Source: Alphaproteobacteria bacterium UBA2964 (GTDB lineage: Bacteria; Pseudomonadota; Alphaproteobacteria; MPNO01; UBA2964). Taken from it: a DNA stretch of 14,325 bases. Every line of letters begins with the position of its first letter. Position 1 is the stretch's first letter. The notes under the pieces were generated by a model. The model did no database searches. It was not told the DNA's origin and worked only from the letters and a program-made list of their open reading frames with translations. The DNA is taken from the NCBI GenBank assembly GCA_002348425.1, contig DEBE01000094.1, positions 194 through 14,518 of the forward strand, written 5' to 3'. The position numbers were made by a program, and so were the translations under genes. This document shows positions 1 to 6,993 of this stretch, one piece after another.

Positions 1-1
1 C

Positions 2-1312
2 AAGGCGGTCCAATTTTTACCCGGTCCCTATCGAATACCTTCATTCGCTGCAGAAATGAAAGCGATTGTCACTAACAAGACACCGGTTGGAACTATGCGG
101 GGCCCTGGGCGATTTGAAGCAACTTTTTGTCGTGAGCGCATGCTGGATATAATGGCTCGGGATCTCTTTATCGATCCTGCAGAATTACGATTAAAAAATT
201 TATTGAATTCCGAGGAGCTGCCTTATCGAATTGGTGAACTCGTACCTGGTGACCCTGACGCGACTTTTGATGAAGGAGATTATGGTTCTGCCTTTCGCCA
301 ATTATTGGAAATGATTGATTATGATAACTGGAAGACAAAACAAGGCTCCGAGCAGGATGGTAAACTCATGGGGCTCGGTCTAGCTGTTTTTGTTGAGAGC
401 AGTGCTGGCGGCCCACCGGAAACTGCGCGTATTAATATCCACTGTGATGGTCGGGTTGAGTTGTGTACGGGCGCATCCTCGGTGGGACAGGGTTTGGAAA
501 CGGGTATGGCACAAATCTGTGCAGAATTCCTCGAGACAGATATTAAACTCATAACAGTGAAGCACGGTAGTACGAATATTTTGAAAACGGGTGGTGGAAC
601 ATTCAATAGTCGTTGTACGGTGATGGCTGGTAACGCTGTCAGAGAGGCGGCTGAGTCGTTGAAGATCAGGGCCCTAGAACTTGCTGCTTTACGTTGGAAT
701 GTGGGTGCAAATGAATTGGTGTATGAGTCAGGTGCAGTGTCACGAGAAAATGGCGAGTCCCTGACGCTTTCCCAACTAGCGGAATTTGCGGTGGCGCGTG
801 ATCAAAATGGTCTCTCTTCTGATGCAAGTTTTAGTAACGACGGAAATGTTTCTTACTCTTATGGTGCGCATGCCGCACTTGTCGGTGTTGACGTTGAGAC
901 TGGCGCAATTGATTTAATCAGGTATGCATTGATAGAAGATATCGGTCGAGCATTGAATCCGACAATGGTCGAGGGTCAGGCTATTGGCGGACTTGTGCAA
1001 GGCCTTGGCGGCACCTTGTTAGACCATATGATTTATGATCCAGATGGACAGCTGTTAACTACCAACTTTGCAGAATATCTTTTGCCTAATGCGACTGGGT
1101 TGCCAGAAATCACTGCTGTGGCACTGGAAGAGAATGCCTCTAAATTTAATCCTATGGGGTTCAAGGGTGCTGGCGAGGGCGGTATCGTTGCCGTAGCGGG
1201 CGCGGTCAGTAATGCTGTTGTGCATGCATTGAGTGACTATAATATAAACATTACTGATCTGCCATTAACACCAATGAAAGTAAGGAAACTTCTTAGAGAA
1301 AAGGGTCTCTAA
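2..1312 (+). CDS. Xanthine dehydrogenase/CoxL-family molybdopterin-binding subunit, C-terminal part (5' truncated by window edge)
   Basis: This is the large, molybdenum cofactor-binding subunit of a molybdenum hydroxylase, which oxidises a substrate with water as the oxygen source. The reading frame is open from base 2, upstream of the first ATG at 56, and the upstream residues (GPYRIPSFAAEMKAIVTN) already match the family, so the gene begins outside the window. Counting from the ATG at 56, visible motifs are TMRGPGRFEA (13-22), VGQGLETG (143-150), GGGTFNSR (179-186) and KGAGEGG (370-376). In the last, Glu374 sits where the catalytic base of xanthine dehydrogenase lies. The family normally works with FAD and 2Fe-2S subunits, which are not visible here and may be upstream. 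The stop TAA shares its last A with the ATG of the next gene, indicating an operon with translational coupling. Family assignment is firm; the substrate (CO, purine, aromatic or aldehyde) cannot be read from this part, because the active-site loop that distinguishes CoxL lies outside the window. Confidence 0.9.
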   Translation, partial: KAVQFLPGPYRIPSFAAEMKAIVTNKTPVGTMRGPGRFEATFCRERMLDIMARDLFIDPAELRLKNLLNSEELPYRIGELVPGDPDATFDEGDYGSAFRQLLEMIDYDNWKTKQGSEQDGKLMGLGLAVFVESSAGGPPETARINIHCDGRVELCTGASSVGQGLETGMAQICAEFLETDIKLITVKHGSTNILKTGGGTFNSRCTVMAGNAVREAAESLKIRALELAALRWNVGANELVYESGAVSRENGESLTLSQLAEFAVARDQNGLSSDASFSNDGNVSYSYGAHAALVGVDVETGAIDLIRYALIEDIGRALNPTMVEGQAIGGLVQGLGGTLLDHMIYDPDGQLLTTNFAEYLLPNATGLPEITAVALEENASKFNPMGFKGAGEGGIVAVAGAVSNAVVHALSDYNINITDLPLTPMKVRKLLREKGL

Positions 1313-2304
1313 TGATTATTGATGTTCATGCCCACTTTGTCCCTCCATCGGTTATTGAAACACTTGCCGACCGTGGCTTGGACTTTGGAATAAATCTGGT
1401 CGAGTCAGAACCTGGTTGTCATTGTTGTAAATTTGAATCTGGAATCCAAATTCGTCCATTTTTTGATGCGCTGACCGACGTAGATATTCGATTGAATGAA
1501 ATGTCGAAAGTTGGGATAGAACACCAAGTCCTTTCTATGTGGACAGATATATTTGGTTATGAAATGTCAGCCTCTAATGGTTTGGCCTGGCATCGATTGA
1601 TGAATGAATGCTTGGCTGATGTTTGTGAGACACACCACGGTGCCTTTTCATGGATGGCCTCAGGGCCCTTACAGGATGCAGAAAAAGCGGCAAGAGAGCT
1701 TGAGCGTTCAATGAAAGCCGGCGCCGTTGGAACAATTGTGGCAACCCATGTTGATCATAGGAACTTGGGGGAATGTAATCTAGATGAATTCTGGTCAACT
1801 TGCGTCCAATTGGATGCTCCAGTTTTTCTTCATCCTGCTCAGCCCATTGCTCCCAAACGTGCAACAAAATTTGCCCTCAATCAGGTTGTGGCCTACACAA
1901 ATGATACCACATTGACAGTCGGGTCACTAATTTCTAATGGTGTGTTGGATAGATTTCCTGATTTACAGCTAGTTTTGTCGCACGGTGGAGGTTCAACACC
2001 CTGGCTCATCGGCAGATTCGACAGGATGTATAAAGCGACGTCGCATAAAATCACAGGAACAGTTGCCGAACAGTTACCTTCGGCTTACTTGAAGCAACTT
2101 TACTACGACACCATCCTGCATCATGGGCCGGCTCTGCGCTTTTTAAGAGATTTGGTAGGGGTTGATCGGTTGCTATTAGGGACTGATCTACCTTTTCCCC
2201 CGGGAGATCCAAATCCGCTCAAGACACTCAAGGAGGCTGAATTTAGCTCTGCGGAAATGCAAAAGATAACCGACACCAACCCCCGCATGCTATACAAACT
2301 ATAA
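1312..2304 (+). CDS. ACMSD-like amidohydrolase-2 family metal-dependent hydrolase/decarboxylase
   Basis: This 330-residue TIM-barrel protein belongs to the amidohydrolase-2 family, whose members include 2-amino-3-carboxymuconate-6-semialdehyde decarboxylase and related non-oxidative decarboxylases and hydrolases. Metal-ligand positions are visible: the HxH pair His6/His8 in VHAHF, His174 in FLHPAQP, His224 in LSHGGG, and Asp292 in GTDLPFPPG. The order and spacing match ACMSD (His-x-His near the N terminus, a His near 175, an Asp near 293). Length is normal for the family. An unusual CHCC run lies at residues 36-39. The ATG overlaps the TAA of the molybdenum hydroxylase gene by one base, so the two are probably co-translated and work on related intermediates, for example hydroxylation followed by decarboxylation or ring cleavage. 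Its stop lies one base from the stop of the opposing gene. Fold and metal chemistry are well supported; the exact substrate is unknown. Confidence 0.88.
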   Translation: MIIDVHAHFVPPSVIETLADRGLDFGINLVESEPGCHCCKFESGIQIRPFFDALTDVDIRLNEMSKVGIEHQVLSMWTDIFGYEMSASNGLAWHRLMNECLADVCETHHGAFSWMASGPLQDAEKAARELERSMKAGAVGTIVATHVDHRNLGECNLDEFWSTCVQLDAPVFLHPAQPIAPKRATKFALNQVVAYTNDTTLTVGSLISNGVLDRFPDLQLVLSHGGGSTPWLIGRFDRMYKATSHKITGTVAEQLPSAYLKQLYYDTILHHGPALRFLRDLVGVDRLLLGTDLPFPPGDPNPLKTLKEAEFSSAEMQKITDTNPRMLYKL

Positions 2305-2305
2305 T

Positions 2306-3481
2306 TTACGACCAAAGGCGTTTAGAAGCTATAGATGCCCCCTCTGCCATAGCCTTGAACTTTGACCAAACTACATCTGCTGTCACTTGGGGTTCGAGCC
2401 TCGCAAAGGTCCCAAAGCCACAATCAGAGCCCGCAATGATGCGTTCCCTTCCCACAATTTTAGCCCAGTTACAAATTCGTTGAGCAATGAGTTTAGGGTG
2501 TTCGACAAAATTACTCGTTGAATCAATTACGCCAGGAATCAAAACTTTATGCTCAGGGATTTTAATGTCCTCTATATCCTCCCACTCATGCTCATGGCGT
2601 GGATTAGCCCCTTCGAATAGGATTGCCGCTGGTCGGGCTGCCATTAGTACTGGAAAAATTTTTCTGAGTGGAAAGTCGTGGGTGTGTGGGCCTTCATAGT
2701 TACCCCAACAGACATGTAATCGCATTGCCTCTGGCGGAATATTCATAGTAGCCGCGTTTACAGCTTCCATATTCCTCCAAGCTATTTTTAAGAATTCATC
2801 ATCTGATAGATCTTTATACTGATTGTGGCGGGCTGAACCAAGATCTGGGCAATCAATCTGAAGAATTGTTCCGGATTGATGAATAGCCTCATATTCAACT
2901 TTCATGGAATCAGACATCGCACAGATGTAGGTTTCTTCATCTCTATAATAATCGTTTGGGACAAATTTGCTGAGTACGCCTGGGGAGGCGGCGGTCATAA
3001 ATGTATCCACAGGTCTACTCACCTTCCGGGCTGTCCCAAGGTTACGCAGATCCCGTTCCAGTGGTTCTTTGTTAACATAGTCAATGGGACCTACAACCCA
3101 AGGTCTGCCGTATTGTAACCCCCAACCTCCTCGTTGTTTTTTTATCCGCGCTTCAAAATCTGGGTGTTCTATAATATCTAAATTGGCATTTTCTTCTGGA
3201 ATCTCTGCGCCCGGCGGCGGAGCGGGACTGATATTCGCCAACCTGTGTTTTACGTAAAAAGTATAAGATATCTTACCCATATCGCCGTCTGATACGATAT
3301 CTATGCCGTTGGCAACTTGTTCGGAAACTACCTCTTTAACGGCATCCGCAACTCTTTGATTAAGAGCATTAATGTCATATGGCTGATTTTGATCTTCTAA
3401 CATCAGCATATCAAAGAGATCAATAGGGCGCGGAAGACTGCCAACATGTGTAGTAAGAATTCTTTCAGAGCTCATTTTCAT
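2306..3481 (-). CDS. Stand-alone MetE C-terminal-like (cobalamin-independent methionine synthase II family) protein
   Basis: The protein resembles only the C-terminal, catalytic zinc-binding barrel of cobalamin-independent methionine synthase, within the UROD/MetE-like superfamily. It is about 391 residues, against roughly 750 for full MetE. The N terminus carries the typical RILTTHVGSLPRP. Numbered from the chosen ATG, the four zinc ligands of MetE have counterparts: His256 and Cys258 in LHVCWGNYEG, Glu290 in FEGANP, and Cys354 in GSDCGFGT. I chose the ATG at 3481 because it gives MKMSSERILTTHVGSLPRP, a normal family start. A second ATG lies at 3475, and the frame stays open upstream to a TTG at 3514; the ribosome site is weak for all three. 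Proteins like this are thought to move a methyl group to or from a thiol, but donor and acceptor are mostly unknown. Encoded opposite to its neighbours, it has its own promoter in the 3482-3845 gap. Family is secure; the reaction is inferred. Confidence 0.85.
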   Translation of the reverse strand: MKMSSERILTTHVGSLPRPIDLFDMLMLEDQNQPYDINALNQRVADAVKEVVSEQVANGIDIVSDGDMGKISYTFYVKHRLANISPAPPPGAEIPEENANLDIIEHPDFEARIKKQRGGWGLQYGRPWVVGPIDYVNKEPLERDLRNLGTARKVSRPVDTFMTAASPGVLSKFVPNDYYRDEETYICAMSDSMKVEYEAIHQSGTILQIDCPDLGSARHNQYKDLSDDEFLKIAWRNMEAVNAATMNIPPEAMRLHVCWGNYEGPHTHDFPLRKIFPVLMAARPAAILFEGANPRHEHEWEDIEDIKIPEHKVLIPGVIDSTSNFVEHPKLIAQRICNWAKIVGRERIIAGSDCGFGTFARLEPQVTADVVWSKFKAMAEGASIASKRLWS

Positions 3482-3845
3482 CTTAAAAAAACCAAATTTA
3501 AAATTGATTCTCAAATCAGACTTTTACTTATTGATATTAGACTGCATGGAACTGCGGTGTACAGATTATTAAATTAAATGTTGATAGTGTTTAGGTGACG
3601 TATAACGCTATATTTTATAATTAATACGAGACATTGGCGGACGACAAGTTTTTGGGTTTGGCGCGAGTGCTAATCAAATTGTAATCGTCAGAAAAAATTT
3701 GGGTAATGATGGTTAAAATTGTTTGAAAAAACAAATAAAGAAACACTGTTTAACTCAAAGTGAGACCAAGATTTTTATTTTATCTACAAGGTTTTTGGCC
3801 ATTGGTTTTTATATTAAGTGAAAAAATTTTCTAAAGGAATGATAC
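3482..3845. other. Divergent intergenic region without a gene
   Basis: This 364-base AT-rich gap separates the divergently transcribed MetE-like gene and the CMD-family gene, so it must hold at least two promoters. I see no convincing small gene or RNA gene. The only good -10-like word on the plus strand is TATAAT at 3616-3621. It is preceded by GTGACG at 3595-3600, but the 15-base spacing is short and the -35 match is poor, so I do not claim it as a promoter. The 33 bases just upstream of the MetE-like ATG stay open in that gene's frame to a TTG at 3514. No clear operator-like palindrome was found. Confidence 0.5.
3833..3838 (+). promoter_or_regulatory. Ribosome binding site of the CMD-family gene
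   Basis: AAAGGA lies seven bases upstream of the ATG at 3846, the best Shine-Dalgarno match in the area. It fixes the start of the CMD-family gene. Confidence 0.7.
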
Positions 3846-4472
3846 ATGACTGATATAGTTGATTTTCCATCAGACGTTCTGCCTGATAGCCGTTCGCGTG
3901 TTCCCTTGCCAAGGCGCGACGATCTCGACGCCTCGGCTCGTAGCGTCTATGACGCTCATGTACATATCGACCCAGCTGCTGGAAAGTCTCTTGCTGGTTT
4001 GTATGGGCCCGGGGGATTAAGATTGCATTCCAAAAAGCTTTCGGGACTAGCAGCACCAGCTGCGCATTACCTTAGGCATGGTGCGGATTATACCGAACAA
4101 GAGAGAGAAGTTGCCATTCTGGTTACAGCCCGTGAGCATGACGCACAATTTGAATGGTGTGCACACGAGAGGGAGGCACGACGAGTTGGGGTCCCAGAAG
4201 AAACGATCGATATCATACGTTATCGTCGCCCAACCGATGGTTTAACCGAAACTCATGCCGTCCTTATAGAGATGGGGCGTCAATTGTTTCAATCACATGC
4301 TCTTGATGCGAGTACATTTGTCCGCGTTCGAGAAGCTTTTGAGCTCGGAACAATGGTTGATATTATTGCTCTAATGGGAGCTTACTCCTCAACGGCGATT
4401 TTATTGGCTGCTTTCGATGTACAGTTGCCGGAAGGGGAGGAACCCGGATTGCCGGTTGAAGCTAAAAATTAG
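3846..4472 (+). CDS. Carboxymuconolactone decarboxylase (CMD/AhpD-like) family protein
   Basis: This 208-residue, probably all-helical cytoplasmic protein belongs to the CMD/AhpD-like superfamily, which includes 4-carboxymuconolactone decarboxylases and thiol-dependent peroxidases. The core is at residues 84-125: EQEREVAILVTAREHDAQFEW, then CAHEREARRVGVPEETI. Glu103, Cys105 and His107 form the conserved E-x-C-x-H patch. A CxxC pair as in AhpD is absent (there is only one Cys), so disulfide-based peroxidase activity is unlikely and a decarboxylase or lactonase-like role is more plausible. The C-terminal half repeats the helical pattern (LFQSHALDASTFVRVREAFELGTMVDIIALMGAY). It is longer than the shortest CMD proteins because of an N-terminal extension. 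An AAAGGA ribosome site supports the start. It is the first plus-strand gene after the divergent gap and may head a transcript with the genes downstream. Family is secure; activity is not established. Confidence 0.87.
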   Translation: MTDIVDFPSDVLPDSRSRVPLPRRDDLDASARSVYDAHVHIDPAAGKSLAGLYGPGGLRLHSKKLSGLAAPAAHYLRHGADYTEQEREVAILVTAREHDAQFEWCAHEREARRVGVPEETIDIIRYRRPTDGLTETHAVLIEMGRQLFQSHALDASTFVRVREAFELGTMVDIIALMGAYSSTAILLAAFDVQLPEGEEPGLPVEAKN

Positions 4473-4524
4473 TTTTAGAACTCATTTATTGTTCCTGTTT
4501 TGTTCTTATGTTATTAAATATATT

Positions 4525-4800
4525 ATGGAACCAATAAAAAAAAGAACAGACATTGTGGCTTTTGAAGATATTAAGCTGGAGGAACAAGGCCGCGAACAAT
4601 TGTTGTCTATAATCCGATACGCTCTGTCCCAAAATTTTCAATTTCGGCCTAGGAGACGAGACTATTATATCGAAGATGACTTTCGAAGTTGGGCAGCGCA
4701 AATTCTTGCCCATATGGAACTGACTGGAATTCGTTTCTTCAAGGAAAAAACTGAAGGGCCTCGCTATTTTCGGCCCCATGTTAGCCGGGATGAAAATTGA
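4525..4800 (+). CDS. Small hypothetical protein, 91 aa, highly charged
   Basis: I do not recognise this protein. The frame is open from inside the previous gene (an in-frame ATG at 4417), but the region before 4525 translates to an unlikely Cys/Phe-rich stretch, so I start at the ATG at 4525 (MEPIKKRTDIVAFEDIKLEE). No clear Shine-Dalgarno precedes it, which lowers confidence. The product is soluble-looking, with no signal peptide or membrane segment. It has acidic, Lys-rich and helical parts in the first half, a basic patch RPRRRD near residues 42-47, then YYIEDDFRSWAAQILAHMELTGIRFF, which resembles a packed helix, and a charged tail. It ends in TGA. It follows the CMD-family gene by 52 bases on the same strand. 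The composition is protein-like rather than random, but a spurious ORF cannot be excluded. Confidence 0.5.
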   Translation: MEPIKKRTDIVAFEDIKLEEQGREQLLSIIRYALSQNFQFRPRRRDYYIEDDFRSWAAQILAHMELTGIRFFKEKTEGPRYFRPHVSRDEN

Positions 4801-4932
4801 CCTCATTTTAACCAGTTTTATAATTTTATTTAGGAAGTGGCTGCAATGCCAAGGTGTTTATAAATATTTAAATAAAGTAAAAATTTTTAACCATTTATAA
4901 AAATACATCATGTCTTAAAGGGTAAAAAGAGC

Positions 4933-5214
4933 TTGAGAACTAAAATTGTTAAATCATTTATAATAATTTTTATCATAAGTCTCGGCGCAATTGGGGCAAC
5001 ATGGGCTAAATACCAAAGTCTTGATCCTTGTGAATGGTTGCATCGTGATATTTCCCATAAAATTAACTTACCTATATTGATTATTAAAGCACAGGTAAAA
5101 GCAGGGTTTTTACTGCATGGGATTGCCTCTCCTTCGGCGGGACAATGTATTTATGCTTGGTGGAAGTATCGGTTTGAAAATGCACAAGATATAAAAACAT
5201 TAGGGCGAGAATAA
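4933..5214 (+). CDS. Small hypothetical membrane-anchored or exported protein, 93 aa
   Basis: I do not recognise this protein. It starts at TTG; no ATG or GTG fits in frame. An AAAGGG-type ribosome site lies about ten bases upstream. The first 26 residues are typical of a signal peptide or N-terminal anchor: Lys at 4 and 7, a hydrophobic run from about 8 to 24 (SFIIIFIISLGAIGATW), and an Ala-Lys at 25-26. The remaining 65 residues look like a small periplasmic domain with two cysteines, Cys33 in DPCEWL and Cys72 in GQCIYAWW. These could form a disulfide outside the cytoplasm. The aromatic-rich YAWWKYRF follows. There is no lipobox. Non-random composition and a good signal sequence make a real gene likely, but neighbours give no function. 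Confidence 0.55.
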   Translation: MRTKIVKSFIIIFIISLGAIGATWAKYQSLDPCEWLHRDISHKINLPILIIKAQVKAGFLLHGIASPSAGQCIYAWWKYRFENAQDIKTLGRE

Positions 5215-5303
5215 TCAATTTAAAAAGAAAAAGAGACACATGCGCGGTAGACCCAGAAGTATCTCACGCTAAAATGCTATTATATTAGTCCACAATTCAG
5301 GGT

Positions 5304-5309
5304 GGGAGG
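5304..5309 (+). promoter_or_regulatory. Ribosome binding site fixing the GTG start of the thiolase-like gene
   Basis: GGGAGG lies five bases before the GTG at 5315. It is a strong Shine-Dalgarno sequence and the main reason for accepting a non-ATG start for the thiolase-like gene. Confidence 0.75.
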
Positions 5310-5314
5310 CTGTA

Positions 5315-6505
5315 GTGGTTGATAATTTTCTGCGAGATAAACCCGTTGCGATAATAGCTTTCGGTGAGGTGCAAAACCAGCGTCGTTCGGGCAAACGTCC
5401 ATATGAGTTTGCTGCTGAAGTGATGGAACAATTACTAAATCGAACGGGTCTTAAAAACTCAGATATTGATGGTTTAGCAACTCATATGCCTACTGCCGAA
5501 GCAGGAAATACATTTTATACTAATACTATGGCTGATAATCTTGGGCTCCAGCCGCGATGGACACAACTAACGGATATCGGTGGTTGTTCACCAATGGGTA
5601 ACATTGCTCGTGCAGCTGCCGCAATCATTACGGGCCAATGTGAAATGGCGATTTGTCTCGCATCGGACAGCACTGGAACGACCGGGGTTGGTCATCGAAG
5701 GCTCGGAGGCTATCGTCAGGAATTTATGGAACCAATAGGGTTTCAAGGCCCACCGGTTGCCTTTGGCTTGCTTAGTCATGCTTATGATCAAAAATACGGA
5801 TTAAATCTTAATGCGCTCGCGCAGCTAGCGGTGACGCAGAGATATGGTGCGATAGTTAACGAAAATGCAATCGAGCAGTTTCGTAAACCGATCACAATTC
5901 AGGATTATTTGACGTCCCGCGTTATTGCCGAACCAATTAGATTGTTGGATTGTGTTATGCGTTGTGATGGTGGTAACGGCTTGTTGATTACCAGCACTGA
6001 GCGCGCAAAGGCTATGGGTTTTAAAAATTTAGTTTATCCCATTTCATATTCAGAAATTACAAATTTTGACCCTTCCGATCCTAATCCTGATATTACTGAA
6101 ACTGGATTTAGTATCGTCGGTCCAGATGTATTTAAAAAAGTCGGGATGACACCCAGCGATATTGATATGTTTCATCCATATGATGATTTTCTTATTGCCA
6201 TTATGCTTCAAATGGAGCAAATCGGCTTCTGTAACCGCGGTGAGGGTGGTGACTTCATCCTGAATACCGATATGTCCCCTAATGGAAAATTACCGCTTAA
6301 TACTGGTGGTGGACAAATATCAGCTGGGCAACCCGGGCTGGGCGGCGGTGGCGTCAACTTAACAGAAGCAATACGTCAACTGATGGGCGAGGCTAGCGGT
6401 CGCCAAGTTGAAAATGCAAAAAATGCACTGGTGACTGGTATTGGGGTCATTCCTTATTTTCGTAATTGGGGTAGTAGTAATTGTATGATTCTGGAGAGTT
6501 CATAA
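5315..6505 (+). CDS. Thiolase-like protein (acetyl-CoA acetyltransferase / SCPx-type lipid-transfer thiolase family)
   Basis: This 396-residue protein has the thiolase fold and belongs to the SCPx-type group that pairs with DUF35 proteins. It starts at GTG behind a strong ribosome site. The nucleophile region is present as DIGGCSPMGNIARAAAAI (87-104), with Cys91 where thiolases place the acyl-accepting Cys. The other canonical residues are missing. The GHP motif is GQPG (338-341), with Gln339 in place of His, and the C-terminal CxG Cys is absent from ALVTGIGVIPY (371-381). The segment IDMFHPYDDF (283-292) sits where aldolases such as Ltp2 carry a catalytic Tyr. The enzyme may therefore do retro-aldol cleavage or another C-C reaction on a CoA thioester rather than classical thiolysis; this is inference. 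It is followed after one base by the DUF35 gene, its expected partner, and the two probably form a complex. Family is secure, reaction uncertain. Confidence 0.87.
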   Translation: MVDNFLRDKPVAIIAFGEVQNQRRSGKRPYEFAAEVMEQLLNRTGLKNSDIDGLATHMPTAEAGNTFYTNTMADNLGLQPRWTQLTDIGGCSPMGNIARAAAAIITGQCEMAICLASDSTGTTGVGHRRLGGYRQEFMEPIGFQGPPVAFGLLSHAYDQKYGLNLNALAQLAVTQRYGAIVNENAIEQFRKPITIQDYLTSRVIAEPIRLLDCVMRCDGGNGLLITSTERAKAMGFKNLVYPISYSEITNFDPSDPNPDITETGFSIVGPDVFKKVGMTPSDIDMFHPYDDFLIAIMLQMEQIGFCNRGEGGDFILNTDMSPNGKLPLNTGGGQISAGQPGLGGGGVNLTEAIRQLMGEASGRQVENAKNALVTGIGVIPYFRNWGSSNCMILESS

Positions 6506-6506
6506 A

Positions 6507-6926
6507 ATGGCTGAAGAAAAACCAAATTCATTGCCTCCTGTACCGTCTGCCACACCGGTTAGCAAACCGATGTGGGAAGCGGCGAATAAAGATAAACTGA
6601 TGCTACAGTTTGACGCTGAGACGAATAGAGCTCAATTTTGGCCTCGTCCGGTAAACCTGCAAACAGGCAAAGCGAATTACGAATGGCGTGAGGTATCGGG
6701 TAAAGGAAATATTTACGCTTGGACAAAGGTGCATGTTCCAGCGTTTGGTTTTGCTGATCGCATCCCTTATATCCTTGGCGCTATCGACCTGAAAGAGGGT
6801 GGTAGAATTGTTGCTCCTTTGGTTAATATAGATAACGTGGTTCTTGAGCCTGGAATGGCGGTCAAAGTTTGTTGGGAACGGCGTTCCGATGATATAAATG
6901 TTTATCAGTTTGAACCAGATACCTGA
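6507..6926 (+). CDS. DUF35 / ChsH2-like OB-fold protein, zinc ligands absent
   Basis: The 139-residue product matches the DUF35 family, which usually has an N-terminal helix, a rubredoxin-like zinc ribbon and a C-terminal OB fold, and which bridges or activates thiolase-like partners. The OB part is clear: WREVSGKGNIYAWTKVHVPAF (60-80), PYILGAIDLKEGGRIVAPLVN (87-107) and LEPGMAVKVCWERR (113-126). The zinc-ribbon region (31-60, LMLQFDAETNRAQFWPRP then VNLQTGKANYEW) has no cysteine, so no metal can be bound there in the usual way. Variants with this FD.ETNRAQFWPRP pattern form a recognisable subgroup, as I recall from family alignments. Its ATG is one base after the thiolase-like stop, with GGAGAG upstream, so the two are co-translated. 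The likely role is a structural or substrate-channelling partner of the thiolase-like protein. The only Cys is at 122. Confidence 0.85.
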   Translation: MAEEKPNSLPPVPSATPVSKPMWEAANKDKLMLQFDAETNRAQFWPRPVNLQTGKANYEWREVSGKGNIYAWTKVHVPAFGFADRIPYILGAIDLKEGGRIVAPLVNIDNVVLEPGMAVKVCWERRSDDINVYQFEPDT

Positions 6927-6993
6927 GACTTAAAAGAAATAGCTTATATCTTTAGATGCAGTGGCGGTAGTTATTCGAAACAGGAGTTTTTAG

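Noticed and set aside
319..606. Minus-strand ORFs inside the molybdenum hydroxylase gene
   Set aside because: They lie wholly opposite a well-conserved coding sequence, have no family-like sequence and no ribosome site; shadows of the real gene.
2876..3118. Plus-strand ORF opposite the MetE-like gene
   Set aside because: Fully within a conserved gene on the other strand, with unlikely composition; not a gene.
4857..4901. Nine-base perfect inverted repeat TTTATAAAT / ATTTATAAA
   Set aside because: Pure A/T arms 27 bases apart in an A/T-rich gap are expected by chance; no T-tract or operator context.
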